Origin: Delia radicum
Taxonomy: Eukaryota; Arthropoda; Insecta; Diptera; Anthomyiidae
DNA: 64,000 bases
Direction of reading: 5' to 3'
Assembly (NCBI GenBank): GCA_021234595.1
Contig: CM037855.1
Location: 63,974,151 to 64,038,150 of the forward strand
Numbering within the stretch: the stretch's first letter is position 1; each line of letters begins with the position of its first letter. Below are positions 12,067 through 22,707 of the stretch, piece by piece. Made by a program: the position numbers and the translations under genes. Under the pieces are notes generated by a model. The model did not search any database and had not been told where the DNA came from. It saw only the letters and a program-made list of their open reading frames with translations.

Positions 12067-12145
12067 CTTCCTTGCCAAAGCTAGTACTAAAATTATTAAA
12101 AAATGTCTTTTCAAATTTATTTTATATTTAACCATCAGTATTATC

Positions 12146-12535
12146 TATATGTATGCAAAGGGTGTTTTTATAGAGGTGTATAACTTTGAAATGGAATAAA
12201 ACGAAGATGAATTTTTTAAATTGACATGAAATTTACTTTATTCGAAAGATAATCTTCTGGCATCATAATTAAAATATAGCTTCTGGTATATGACCTCCAC
12301 GACTGGGTCGGACGTAGTCCAATCTGGAGGTCCAATTTTCGATGACTTTTTCCAACATTTGTCCTCCAAGTGGTCAATCGTTTTGGGCCCATTCACCGAG
12401 TCTACGTCTTACGAGGTGATCGTGTGGCTTTAATTGTTGCACGAGTTGGAGTTTGTAAGCACGCAAACCAAGATCTTTCCGCAAAATGTTGGAAAAAGTC
12501 ATCCAATTCCGTCAGTTAAAAAAGTGTTGCCGACT
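12146..12535 (-). pseudogene. Internally deleted mariner-type (IS630/Tc1/mariner) transposase remnant
   Basis: On the minus strand a frame reads ILRKDLGLRAYKLQLVQQL then RRRLGEWAQN (12500-12400), the second DNA-binding helix-turn-helix region of this transposase group, and jumps directly to MLEKVIENWTSRLDYV and SRGGHIPEAIF (12360-12270), its extreme C-terminus. The catalytic core is deleted. An AGGGTGTTTTTATAGAGG terminus lies at about 12158. Related to the copies at 18536 and 33975. Confidence 0.65.
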
Positions 12536-12789
12536 TAAACTTCTATACCACTATAATATATTTTAGAATTGCGAAAATTTATTTGTGTTTTGTAAATAAA
12601 AAATGTTATTGTAAAATATTTGTTATAAATGCTGTCCATTCAATGTAGAAATGTATATTTTTGTGAAAATCAAAAAAAAATATTATATTTTGAACTTATA
12701 GTTGTATTTCGTATGAGTACATCTACAAATGTCATTTTTTAACAGTAATCAAATTTGCTTGTTATATTAATGTATATAATAAATAAAGA
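12536..12789. other. AT-rich spacer
   Basis: No recognisable feature. Confidence 0.3.
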
Positions 12790-13390
12790 AATAAAGGAAA
12801 AAAACAAATTTTTAGTAGATACTCGTGCCATTAAAACATTAATTAAAAAAAATCGCCAAAAATTGGGAAACAAAATTGCTTAAGATGAAAACAATCTCCA
12901 AAATTACAAAATTAAAAAAAAAAATTATTTAAAATGTGAACAACGTTAAAATTTAAAAAATTGAAAACATTTGAACAAATTTCCAAACTTAAAATAAATG
13001 CAAAAATTCGAAAAAATCTCTAAAACTAAAACAAAATTGCTAAAATTGAAAAAAAATGTCAAATTAAAAAAAGGAATTTTTTACTTTAATCGATTTTTTG
13101 ATTTTGGCGATTTTTTTTATAAATTTTTGCATTTGATTCTATGTTGATATAAAACGTTATAAAAACTGGAATTTTGTTTATACCAAATTAATTTTCAATT
13201 AAATAGTTAATAACACATACATACATATTATTTAACATTTAATTGAAAGTGAACAAAAGTTTAATTGATTTTTGTTTTGATTATAATTGTTTCTGTGTAT
13301 TTTGACATAATCTTTTAAAACGGAGATACCACCTACGAACCAAACTTACGTTTACGAGTTCCGTAGTGTGTCATTTCAAAAGTTGATACA
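12790..13390 (+). repeat. Dispersed repeat X, copy 1, first segment
   Basis: Matches the complement of 29700-30310. Contains a block rich in GGCGATTTTT and AATCGCC-type motifs flanked by TTCAATTAAA and ending TCTGTGTATTTTGACA, probably a MITE shared by both copies, then GGAGATACCAC and CAAACTTACGTTTACG. The repeat resumes at 15247 after an insertion. Confidence 0.6.
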
Positions 13391-15246
13391 CTCAGAATAG
13401 TACGTAGTTTACTGTTTGCAGTTTAATACAAAAGTTTTCAGTTGTGTTAAAAATAAGGGAACATGCTTTTATTTTTCAAATAAATATTTTTTTCAACTAA
13501 TTTGTACATTCCCTGCGGGAAATGAACCAGTCACTGGTATGGTCACGTGACTAGAGCTTTGTGTGTATGAACCTGTCCTAGTTTCGGTTCTGTTATATGA
13601 AAGTGACCGGTACTTTTAACATGGGCCTGTCATAGGAGGTGGCAATTGCTACCTTTGGAGCACCTTGTGACGTGGCGAATAACTTGATGAAGATTACCTA
13701 TCACCGTACCGACTGAAATTAATGAGCTACTGGACAAGTTAGAAGTAGGCAGTGTTATAGTAGGATAATTTTAGGATTTATGTGACATGCAACAGGACAA
13801 GTGGGAAAATAATTATCGAGTGGGTAGGTGTACGTATCGTAGAACTGGAGAACAGCTTTTGATGGAAAACTAGTCACATATTAAGCGCAATGTGTGCTGT
13901 TAGACTAGGTTCACACACGGCAATTATAATTGCGCAATTCTTGAGTTTATAGAAGAGGGAGGGAAAGAGAATGATAGGGGGTACAGAATTGCCCGTCATT
14001 CGCAATTTTCAATACTGCAGGTTGATATACGAAAATTGCTGAAACAAACTTTTCCTGTGTGAACACAAGAGCAAGTTCAAAGGAGAATTGAAGAAGAATT
14101 GGGCAATTATAATTGCCGTGTGTGAACCATGACTTACTGAGGTAGTTAGATTTGTGAAGTACCACTACACTGGTCTAGGGAGTACATGTCGCCGGGTATG
14201 AGAAAAGTAATTAGCAAATAACCTTTTACTTTTTATTCACCGTGTGTCATATTATATACGAGTTGCTAAATTGTCCGTCCGGAACCAGTCACTAAACTAC
14301 CCCAAAACAGTGTTCACAAAATCTTCAAAAAGGCACAACAAAAATCCATTTTAAAATAAGTTTACTTCAGTGTTATATCCGATTTGTAGCAGTCAAGGGA
14401 CTGAATCCTTTGGCACTAATTGCCATCATCAACTGCTAACGGGATTGAACCAGTTCAATGACCAGTAAGAACTTCAACTGCATCGGCCCTAGTTGCTTCA
14501 GTACACTATAATGTTATCTTACTTTTTCTCCAGTTACATGATATACCTGATACCAACTTGTCAATGTTTTGTCACCATTACTATAGTCACGTAAGTGGTC
14601 ATTTCACACAAATTAACACTTTTTGGTACACCACAATTTTGGTTTCACCAGTTTCGTGACGTGCCTCCCAATCATATATCACAAAATCGTCACTTTAAAT
14701 CAATCGACCCTTCATTTTCCGCAGGGTTTGTTCAAAATAATTTACTACCATTTACCAATTTTTTTAGTTTCATTTATTATTTTCATTATTTAAAGTTTCA
14801 TAAAAATTTAACCACAAAAACGGAATATTGTAGTTTATTTGTTACAGTTATTATAAATTTACATTATTTTTTTCTAAAAAATATTCCAAAAATTCGTGTT
14901 TGTTTTTTATTAAAAATATTTGTTTATATATAAAATTATTTCAATTCATATTACAAGAAATGGAAAAAGTTTACACAAATGTGTGTGTATATATATTGTG
15001 GAGAAGACCAACAAACAAAAAACTGAAATAATTTAAAATAATTGAATACAACATTTATCTTCACTGATCTGTAGTTAGAACTTAAACATTTATTTTTAAC
15101 TTACTGTTTCTTTGTTCTTACTAATTTGTTTGTCATTTAAACGATATTTAAAATAAATAACATGAAATATTTGATTTAAATTAAAAGTAAGTACACCGGA
15201 TTTTAAGTGATTTATCATTTATGTTAAATTACATTTTCAGTATACT
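13391..15246. mobile_element. Unclassified 1.86-kb insertion in repeat X
   Basis: Repeat X copy 2 runs from CATTTCAAAAGTTGATACA directly into the ACAGTGCAATC block (complement of 29690-29730), whereas in copy 1 these are separated by this segment. No transposase ORF is readable. The pieces CATTTCCCGCAGGGAATGT (complement of 13510-13530) and CATTTTCCGCAGGGTTTGT (14714-14732) suggest degenerate internal inverted repeats. Type unknown. Confidence 0.55.
13909..14128. mobile_element. 220-bp MITE with near-perfect 26-bp terminal inverted repeats
   Basis: The left end begins GGTTCACACACGGCAATTAT and the right end is its complement (ATAATTGCCGTGTGTGAACC). One mismatch in the first 26 bases. The interior is purine-rich and non-coding. 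The flanks do not give a clear target duplication, so the superfamily is left open. Confidence 0.75.
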
Positions 15247-15443
15247 TTACTTACAGTGCAATCTTTTTATTTTAATTTGGTTTGCTCCACACGCATCTGG
15301 TAACATAGTTTTCAGTATTTTTTTACGATATATATTACGATATCTCAAAATCTATTAAAGCGAATCGTATTCAGCACACAGAGACTATTTTTTAATTTTT
15401 TGAAATAAATTTATGCAGCATGTTGTAACGTGGTCCAATTTAA
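15247..15443 (+). repeat. Dispersed repeat X, copy 1, second segment
   Basis: Continues repeat X with the ACAGTGCAATCTTTTTATT block, the ACGATATATATTACGAT block and AACGTGGTCCAATTT, matching the complement of 29470-29700. It ends at the TTAA where piggyBac inserted (15440-15443). Confidence 0.65.
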
Positions 15444-15581
15444 CCCGGTAGTTCCCAGAACTTTTTTTACCTTATATTTTGATGAAATTATGTATACTTA
15501 TATATTTTGACCTCCTGAGAATGAATATGAAGTTCGTTTTTTAAAAAATTGTTACTCTCTTCCGAAAAACGCGGAAAACAA

Positions 15582-15618
15582 GCGTTACCATATGGTAACC
15601 GTGGGTCGCCTAGGGTAC
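15582..15618 (+). repeat. Left subterminal inverted repeat of piggyBac
   Basis: A 37-bp block: GCG, the palindrome TTACCATATGGTAA, then CCGTGGGTCGCC and TAGGGTAC. Its complement occurs at 17867-17903 with one mismatch. Confidence 0.9.
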
Positions 15619-15760
15619 AGGTTTTTAGCAAAAAAGAAAATGAAAGAAAATACACACAAATTGCTGTTTTCAAACAATTTTATTGAAATTATAAGTGAGA
15701 AAAAATAAATTTATGAATATTAAAATCAAAAATGCAATATATTCGTTTTACTGAAATAAA

Positions 15761-18060
15761 TCATCGTCTTGTATGGTAATTGACGAAACACTTCACGCAA
15801 AGTCCGACGTTGCATTTTATACATGCTGTTCGCCCGTTAACTTTGCAGCGGTCACCGGCACAATGCCTACGATTGGATGGTACTACAAAATGCCCTGTCT
15901 GATCATAGCGAAGAGTATGCTCAACTCGACCTGGTTGTTGTGCATATCGGTGGGAGGTCATCGGACCAAATGATTTGGCTTTTGTACCATAATGTTTGCA
16001 GTAGTATACTGCCAATTGACGTCGAAATTCGAGTTGAGTTACTGTCGGTTGCGCTTTTCGATAAAGCTGCCACGCATTTTGAACACAAGCATCTATCAGC
16101 CAGGTAAAAATGCTAGACCACCACTTTTTTCCTCTGTATGCGATGCGGTATTGGGCCAAATTTTGGTCTAATCGGTCTACTCCACACATATATTTGTTAT
16201 ATTCCGTGATCGCAAAAGGACGGGGTAGATTTATTTTGGCTCCACTTGCCTTCGAATAACGCTGTGCCATTGATTTCGGATTTTCACCAAAGCTGGTAGA
16301 TAACATGCAGACAATATTATTGTCCTTCCATTTCACCAAATGAATACCAGTGCTTTTCATTGAAATTGATTCCGAGTAGCCTCTTTCCATTGACTTTAAG
16401 TTTTTTTTATGCACCAGTGGACAGCTTTTCGGAATCCGATTTTCACGAATTGTTCCCGTAGCATTATATCCGCATGACTTGAGATAAGCCAGCAAAGGAT
16501 AACTGGTAAACAGGTTGTCAAAGTAGAACGAAAACGGCAGCGATTTTATTGTGTCATTAAATCATCAATCATACTGATCAAAGGAGCGGCGCATTTTCCA
16601 AACTTGGCTTCATACTCAACATTCGAACGAGGATTCTTCCCCTGGTAAATTTCGAAGTTCACCAAGTAGCCTGATGGAGTGCAAAGAGACCAAACTTTAT
16701 AACCAAATCGTAACGGTTTGCCTTTGATGAATTGCTTACATCCATGTCTACCAAAGTAAGAAATCATACTTTCGTCGAAAGAAAGATTTTGTTCGGCATG
16801 AAAGTTTTCAATCATTTTTGCTTTCAAGTGATCAGTAAGAGGATGTAATTTCTACATTTTGTCGGGATTTGCTCCGTTTTTTGAAGATGCCTTAGAATTA
16901 TCTTCGAAGTGAAGACTTTGCAAAATCTCTTGAAATCGATTTCGGCGCATTGTTTCACTTACGAGATTATTGCGAATGTCGTCATCCTGACTCCACAAAT
17001 TTCTATAATTAGCGTGATAATTATATCCCGTAATGATTAATATGCCGATAAATGCTCGAAGCTCGCCGATTGTTATGTTTGGATTAGCTCTATTGTGTTC
17101 GGTCGCATATACTGCACTTTGTTCGCAAATGTGAGCCAACAATGTGTCATCAAAAAACTTTTCAAACTGTTCGTGTGGTAGTAAATTACGACAGTCTTCA
17201 TAATTCGCCACTGGAAAAATTGGAATAAGAGATTGCGAATCATTCTTAACCCATTGAAATAATGTTTCCTTGTTCCCTGGGGGCAATGCAACATTTGAAG
17301 GTTTTGGTTGCACTTTACGTAACCGCTTTCTTTCTGGTGATGTTGTACAATTGGATGTTGTTGATTGATCCTCCATTCCTTGGTTTGTGTCTTCAACCAT
17401 AATAACGGGCAAGTCTGTTATGTTCGGAGCTGAAAAATTTAGGATTGAAAAAAAAATAATATAAAAATAATTGATAAACTAATATTGTGTTCCAACTTGC
17501 CTCCGATTTCATCTTCTTCATCAAAATTTTGTAAATGGCGTCCACTAGCCATTACAACTTCACAGCCGCCTTTTAGTTGAGCACGGCAAACATTATCTGG
17601 GATGCCCCCACATTCATCTTCAGCATCATCTTCGCCAGATATGTTGCCATCTGCAGGAGGCTCGATGTAAATTGCAGTTGGTATATCAGATAGGTTATTT
17701 CCATCTTCGGCGTCATCGAGCTCTTGAATAAAATCAAGCACTTGTTGCAATGATAAACTTCTGAAAGCCGTACAATTTATAAAATACCAACAAAATTAAA
17801 ATGAATAAATAAAATAACTTCACAAAATAGCACAGAAAATAACATGAAACGCAAAAAAAAAACCATGTACCCTAGGCGACCCACGATTACCATATGGTAA
17901 CGCCTTGAGTAAAATGAAAAAAATTATACAAAAAATAAGATTTTTCTAAAAAAAAAGGTTCTCGTTTCATAGTTTATTTCATTAGCTACCAATTACTATA
18001 ATTATTTATAAAATAAATTGTAAAACTCTTGATAAATTCGTGTACTTACCGATGTGCCAT
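15761..18060 (-). pseudogene. piggyBac transposase gene, three exons, two disabling lesions
   Basis: Encodes the cut-and-paste transposase. Proposed exons on the minus strand: 18060-18050 (ATG plus eight bases), 17760-17501, 17429-15761. Intron 1 is GT-AG (GTAAGT at 18049, TTTCAG at 17761); intron 2 is a 71-bp GC-AG intron (GCAAGT at 17500, TTTCAG at 17430). Splicing keeps frame. The acidic N-terminal region is followed by the core with SFDESMISYFGRHGCK, FYFDNLFTSYPLLAYL and MCGVDRLDQNL, the three expected aspartate sites, and a Cys/His-rich C-terminus (CAGDRCKVNG, CIKCNVGLCVKCF). A TAG stop at 16852 and a frameshift near 16545 break it. About 645 codons, near the usual size. Confidence 0.88.
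17867..17903 (-). repeat. Right subterminal inverted repeat of piggyBac
   Basis: Inverted copy of 15582-15618. It falls inside intron 1 of the transposase. A third, partial module with ATTACCATATGGTAAT and CGTGGG is at 18259-18280, 11 bases from the right end. Confidence 0.9.
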
Positions 18061-18294
18061 ATTAAAAAACGGGAACTATTCACTCTTTGTTTTTGTCACC
18101 TGAATTTGACATGTAATCGCTTCACTAATTCAACTCAGAATAACAGAAACTTTTTTTGTTGGCAAACCACAAATGTTTTGCAATAAACAATGTACTTCTC
18201 TTGAAGTTTTGTTGTGAGATTTTAGATTTATTCGTGTAAATCTAACGGCATTTTTTGCATTACCATATGGTAATCGTGGGTTATATCGGGTTAA

Positions 18295-18533
18295 ATCCAA
18301 TTTTTTTCATAAGTTTTTGTCTGCAATTTACAGACATAATTTAATAAATTAATATATCGAATGAATTACGTCAAACAATTTTAATATGATGTCATATATA
18401 ATTGCGTCTTATCACATCTCCCCCAATATATAATTGTATGTTGCATTTAGAATACGCTAAAACTCATCAAATTAATAATGACGTTATATATACCTAGACA
18501 CTGCAAAATACAAAACTATCTATATTTAGATAT
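18295..18533. other. Repeat X remainder and AT-rich spacer
   Basis: The first ~25 bases (ATCCAATTTTTTTCA) resemble repeat X copy 2 beyond its matching site. The rest shows nothing recognisable. Confidence 0.4.
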
Positions 18534-18620
18534 TAAAGGGTGATTTTTTAGCAACTTTCTTTTTGGCAATCGTATAATATGTTGCTGTTAAACATGTTCA
18601 GTTTGGTCTATAATTTAACC

Positions 18621-19880
18621 ATGAATCGACTTACAAACGAACAACGCTTGCGATTATTGAATTTTATTATACAAATTCATGCTCGGGTAAGAAAGTTCAT
18701 AGTGCACTTCTTCCAATTTATGGTCAGTTTGGGTGACCTTCTGAGGCTGCTATTCGGAATCTTGTGACTAAATTTAGCACCAAATTTACATCATTGTACA
18801 GTACACCACCAATACGCATACGTAGAATGCGGACAGACGAAAATATCGCAGCTGTATCCGCCAGTGTTGTTGATGACCGTGAATTATCGATTCGGCGCCG
18901 TTTGCAGCAATTGGGCCTCTGTTATTCCACTACGTGGAAAATTTTGCGGAAGGATTTGGGTGTAAAACCTTTAAAAATACAGCTGGTCCAAGAATTGAAG
19001 CCACACGCTACCACCACAGCTAACTTTTGGTGAATGGGCGCTGGCAAAGTTGGATGAAGATCCAGTTTTTTATCGGAAAATTGTGTCAGCGACGAAGCTC
19101 ATTTCTGGTTGAATTGATACGTGAACAAGCAAAATTGCTGTATTTGGTGTGAAGAGCAGCCAGAAGCATTGCAAGAACTGCCAATGCATCCCGAAAAATA
19201 CCCTGTTTGGTGTAGATTATGGGCCGGTGGCATCATTGGACAGTACTTTTTCAAAGACGACGAAGGTAGGAACGTTACTGTGAATGGCGAGCGCTACCGT
19301 GAGATGATTACACATTTTTGTTTGCCCAAAATGGAAGAGCTTTACTTGGGTGACATGTGGTTTCAACAAGACGGTGCCACATGCCACACAGCACGCGAAA
19401 CAATAGCCCAATTGAGAGGCGCGTTCGGAGAACAGGGAGGTTATTATGTAACTCGATTCGAAAATTTTTGTTCGAATTCGGAAATTTTAAAACTCTGGCA
19501 AAATGATTTCCGTATTTAAAAGTCCAACTTTTTTTACTTTTCGCATTTACCAGATCATTGTCTACACATTACTATTAATTACTTTATTTTCAATGTCAAA
19601 ATTCTGTTCCAATCGAATTTACTTCCGAATCAAATTACGTAAAAACCCCCCAGTTTATTTCACGTTTGGGACCTGTCAATTGGTCACCTAGATCGTACGA
19701 TTAAACGCCTTTAGACTATTTTTTGTTTGGCTATGTTAAGGCTCATGTCTATAGAGACAAGCCTGAAACGGTTGACGCACTGGAAGCCAATATTGAAGAA
19801 TTTATTCGTGAGATACTGGCCGATACGTTGGAGAGAGTATGCCAAAATTGCACCGCGGCTACTCGGTCAACATTTACATG
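18621..19880 (+). pseudogene. Mariner/IS630-type transposase, broken
   Basis: Starts MNRLTNEQRLRLLNF (18621), a helix-turn-helix opening; then SASVVDDRELSIRRR and STTWKILRKDLGVKP (18840-18970), the second DNA-binding domain; SDEAHFWLN (first catalytic Asp, about 19090); VWCRLWAGGIIGQYFF; MWFQQDGATCHTA (second Asp, 19355-19390); after the nested MITE, VNWSPRSYD and TPLDYFLFGYVKAHVY (third acidic site, 19675-19745); VDALEANIEEFIREI near the end. Lesions: frameshifts near 18700 and 19030, a stop just after SDEAHFWLN, the MITE, and a stop after RSYD. A related shorter copy is at 33975-34727. Confidence 0.85.
19436..19650. mobile_element. 215-bp MITE nested in the mariner transposase
   Basis: Ends GGAGGTTATTATGTAA and TTACGTAAAAACCCCC are imperfect inverted repeats that extend to ATTCG. 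CAG flanks both sides (19433-19435 and 19651-19653). Removing the MITE and one CAG rejoins the transposase frame between FGEQ and FISRLGPVNW. A 3-bp duplication suggests PIF/Harbinger-like origin, but this is inference. Confidence 0.75.
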
Positions 19881-20004
19881 AAATCATCTCTAAACATTGA
19901 ATTTATAGATCGTTCTGTCGACATAAATAAAGATTTCATTTACTTCTCTAAACTTTATGTGTTTTTTTAATCAAATCCGAAAGCTCCTAAAAAGTCACCC
20001 TTTA

Positions 20005-22372
20005 TATCAGATTTAAAAAAACACAATTTAATTTTGGATGAAATTGTATATTTCCCCGTACAGAGTCACACTAGAAAATTTGTCAATCATATTTTGGATA
20101 TAAATATGTGTTACATCAACACAATAGCGCACTTAATTGCCTATATCCTTTTGTGTATAATTTTATACACACAATTTAACCCATTTTTGTCATTTGAATT
20201 GATTTCTCTCTGGTTCCTAAATTTGTACACAAAAGATGTAGGGTACCTAAACAAAAGAACTTGTGTCAATTGTAACATTAAGAATTTTTAATTTAGATTT
20301 CGATTTTTTAATGTAAAAAGCTAAATTAAGTTTCAACGTTTTTTCCGTGTTTGTTATTCTACTAAATTCCATAAATTCTTCAGTTTCATTATATCTTTAT
20401 TTTCAAGGTTTTTATCGCAAACAACTTATTTTTTTTAGGTAGTTTTAAGAGAATTTTTGAATAAAATGTCCAAATGAAAATTTATTTGCTACAAATTATA
20501 AAGTTGCAAGCTTTTTGCAAGTGGATAAAGTCTAAAAGAATTAATAACGTTGAAGCAAAACCCGTATTTGACGGTAATTATTTCTGCACATATTTCGGAT
20601 TTTAATGAAGTCTTAAAATCAAAAACCGGATACAACTATAGTTAATTTTGAATATATTAGTATCAGTCCAGATATAAATGTATACCGCTATATTCGGATG
20701 TAATTTAATCTGATATTACCAAATTAAAACTAAACTAATGCAAACTTATATAATTATATTGGTCCATTTATCGGATAAAACTTTATTAAGACTAATATTA
20801 AATTTCGTAGGCGTATATAAAGCATCATATTAATGTTTTTTAATCGTGTTATTGGAAGTCGAAATTTTCTATGTGCACTAGGATTAAAACTTTTTACTTT
20901 TTTGCAATTATCAAATTTTAGCTATCATAGCCGTATATTAGCAGTAGGCTTCTATCCACCTAAGTCTCCCTCAATCTGCCCTCTTTTAATTTGTTCTTAA
21001 ACTCGCACCGAGCAAATGAAAACATGTTTCAGAAATTTAAAAGTTTAAATTAATTTTTATCATGTTTTTGAATAATAATTTTATAAAATGTTTATTTATT
21101 AAAATTTTAACGGTAAAATAAGCAAGATAAAATTAAAATACATTAAATTTTAATAGAAAATAACAACATATAAGCAATATAAAAGTGAGTGTCTTAATCA
21201 ACAATTTTTTATCAACATGTTGCAATTATTTTTTAGTGTAAAAATATATGGGAAGCGTAGTCTCTCTATTTGTATATACTCTTTGATATTAGTCCATAAA
21301 AATATAAAGCAAAGCAATTTTATTTTTTCGCGGTTTTCAAAAAGGTTTCCTCATAATCCTCTGTTTGTTTAATTAAACTAAAAATTAATATTTAGCTAAA
21401 ATTTTAACGTAATCAGACAATAACGATGAATATCCAACTTCAAATTTGATGTGTTTCGCGGATTAAAAAAAAAACAGATTAACGCGTTTTTCGCGATATA
21501 GACATCAAAATTTGCAAAATATCAAACACAATAAGTTACAAAAAAAAAAAAAATCAAAAAAAAAAAAAACAAAAATCAAAAAAAAAATTAAAAATCGGCC
21601 TTATTTAGGATAATTTGTCACATAAAATTGCAAAAATTGTTTTTCGATATTTAAATGAATATTGCTAAAAAATTTAATTTATGTTGTTTTAAGAGAAAAT
21701 AACGTAATGCAAGCGAATTATTTTGTATTAAAAATATCGAAACGTAATTTTTTACATATTTGAAAATTTTTTGCTGGTCGGTTCCTACAAAATTCGTTAC
21801 AATTCGGATATACATACAGAAAAACATTTACCTATTTGCCATTAGTTTTCACAATAAACTTCGATCTGAATTCAACTGAATTTTAGTTGGAGACAAAAGT
21901 AATAAAAAATTGTTTAAAATGATTTTCAAAGTTGCTCGAAACTTTCCTGTATTTAAAGTTTTTATTATTTTTAGTACTCCCATTGAAGAGTTACTACCAA
22001 TTTTTATTTCCCTTGACACCAAAATTTGTATATTGTTTCTTTAAAAAATCGTGAAAATTGGGTTATTTGTGATCCCAAATTTAAACCAATTTGTTAGCCT
22101 TTTTATTCATATTTCAATTTTTCATTTGATGAACAATCGCACAAAAAATAAATTGTTTTGTATTTTAAGTTTTTAAATATATTTCTCAAATTTTAAAGTA
22201 AATGTCAATTTGTCAGTAAGTGAATTCAAATTTATGAATTATATGATGTGACGTTTTAGCTGTAATAGCCAAAGTATGCAACAAAAAATTCCTTAGCTGA
22301 CAAATTTAATAAAAAAGGTGTTCAACACTTAATTTTTTTCTCAAAATTTAAATTTATTTATTTGTTTTAATT
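20005..22372. other. 2.4 kb AT-rich DNA without a recognised gene
   Basis: Only short frames. Homopolymer and A-rich interrupted runs lie at 21461-21595. The frame at 20034-20291 has no family signature. Probably old repeat DNA. Confidence 0.45.
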
Positions 22373-22393
22373 ATGATAATGTAATTATGATAA

Positions 22394-22684
22394 ATGTACG
22401 TCGTGGAAAAATGGGAGATTTTTCACAGGGAGGAAACCCCAACGGGTACTCTAATAGTTGTGGGAATCGACCAGGACTCCATGGCTCATCTAAAGAAGTC
22501 GAAGGGCAAAGCGTTCTTCGTATCCACAGCCGTCTACTTTAATGTAGGCAAGAATACAATTGGCTGGGATAAGTCGGCCGCTAAGCATGCAGACTGTAGT
22601 GATGAAGCGACCACTAACAAGGAGGTAAGTGGCGTAGAAGATGCCACAAATGAAGAGGGAGAGTCAGTGATGACTAACTCCTAA
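22394..22684 (+). pseudogene. LOA-like ORF1, C-terminal fragment
   Basis: About 96 codons ending at 22684, 23 bases before the ORF2 start. Contains REETPTGTLIVVGIDQDS and KGKAFFVSTAVYFNVG, which resembles the C-terminal region of ORF1 in LOA-type elements. No zinc knuckles remain. The apparent ATG at the start is simply the first after the truncation point. Confidence 0.55.
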
Positions 22685-22707
22685 GAAGAAAAACTGCTAG
22701 CCTACCC

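Larger units (their letters stand above)
6740..12075 (+). mobile_element. Jockey-clade retrotransposon fragment split by a DNA transposon
   Basis: The two halves, 6740-7800 and 11770-12075, are consecutive parts of one Jockey RT (start of the ORF2 linker and RT, then the C-terminal connection region). Between them lies a ~4 kb DNA element. 5' truncated: there is no endonuclease. The 3' end after 12075 is not clear. Confidence 0.7.
15444..18290 (-). mobile_element. piggyBac transposon (2,847 bp)
   Basis: Ends are CCCGGTA at 15444 and TATCGGG at 18290, each flanked by TTAA (15440-15443 and 18291-18294), the diagnostic piggyBac target duplication. The flanks rejoin into repeat X sequence. It contains subterminal inverted repeats around TTACCATATGGTAA palindromes and one transposase gene on the minus strand. 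Gene has one stop and one frameshift, so the copy is not autonomous. Confidence 0.92.
18536..20002 (+). mobile_element. Mariner-type DNA transposon with inverted repeats and TA duplication
   Basis: Left end AAGGGTGATTTTTTAGCA and right end CTAAAAAGTCACCCTT are inverted repeats with few mismatches; TA flanks both sides (18534-18535, 20003-20004). One transposase gene, now broken, fills the inside, plus a nested 215-bp MITE at 19436-19650. Confidence 0.85.

Noticed and set aside
15773..16107. Plus-strand frames inside piggyBac
   Set aside because: Opposite strand of the transposase gene; no independent support.
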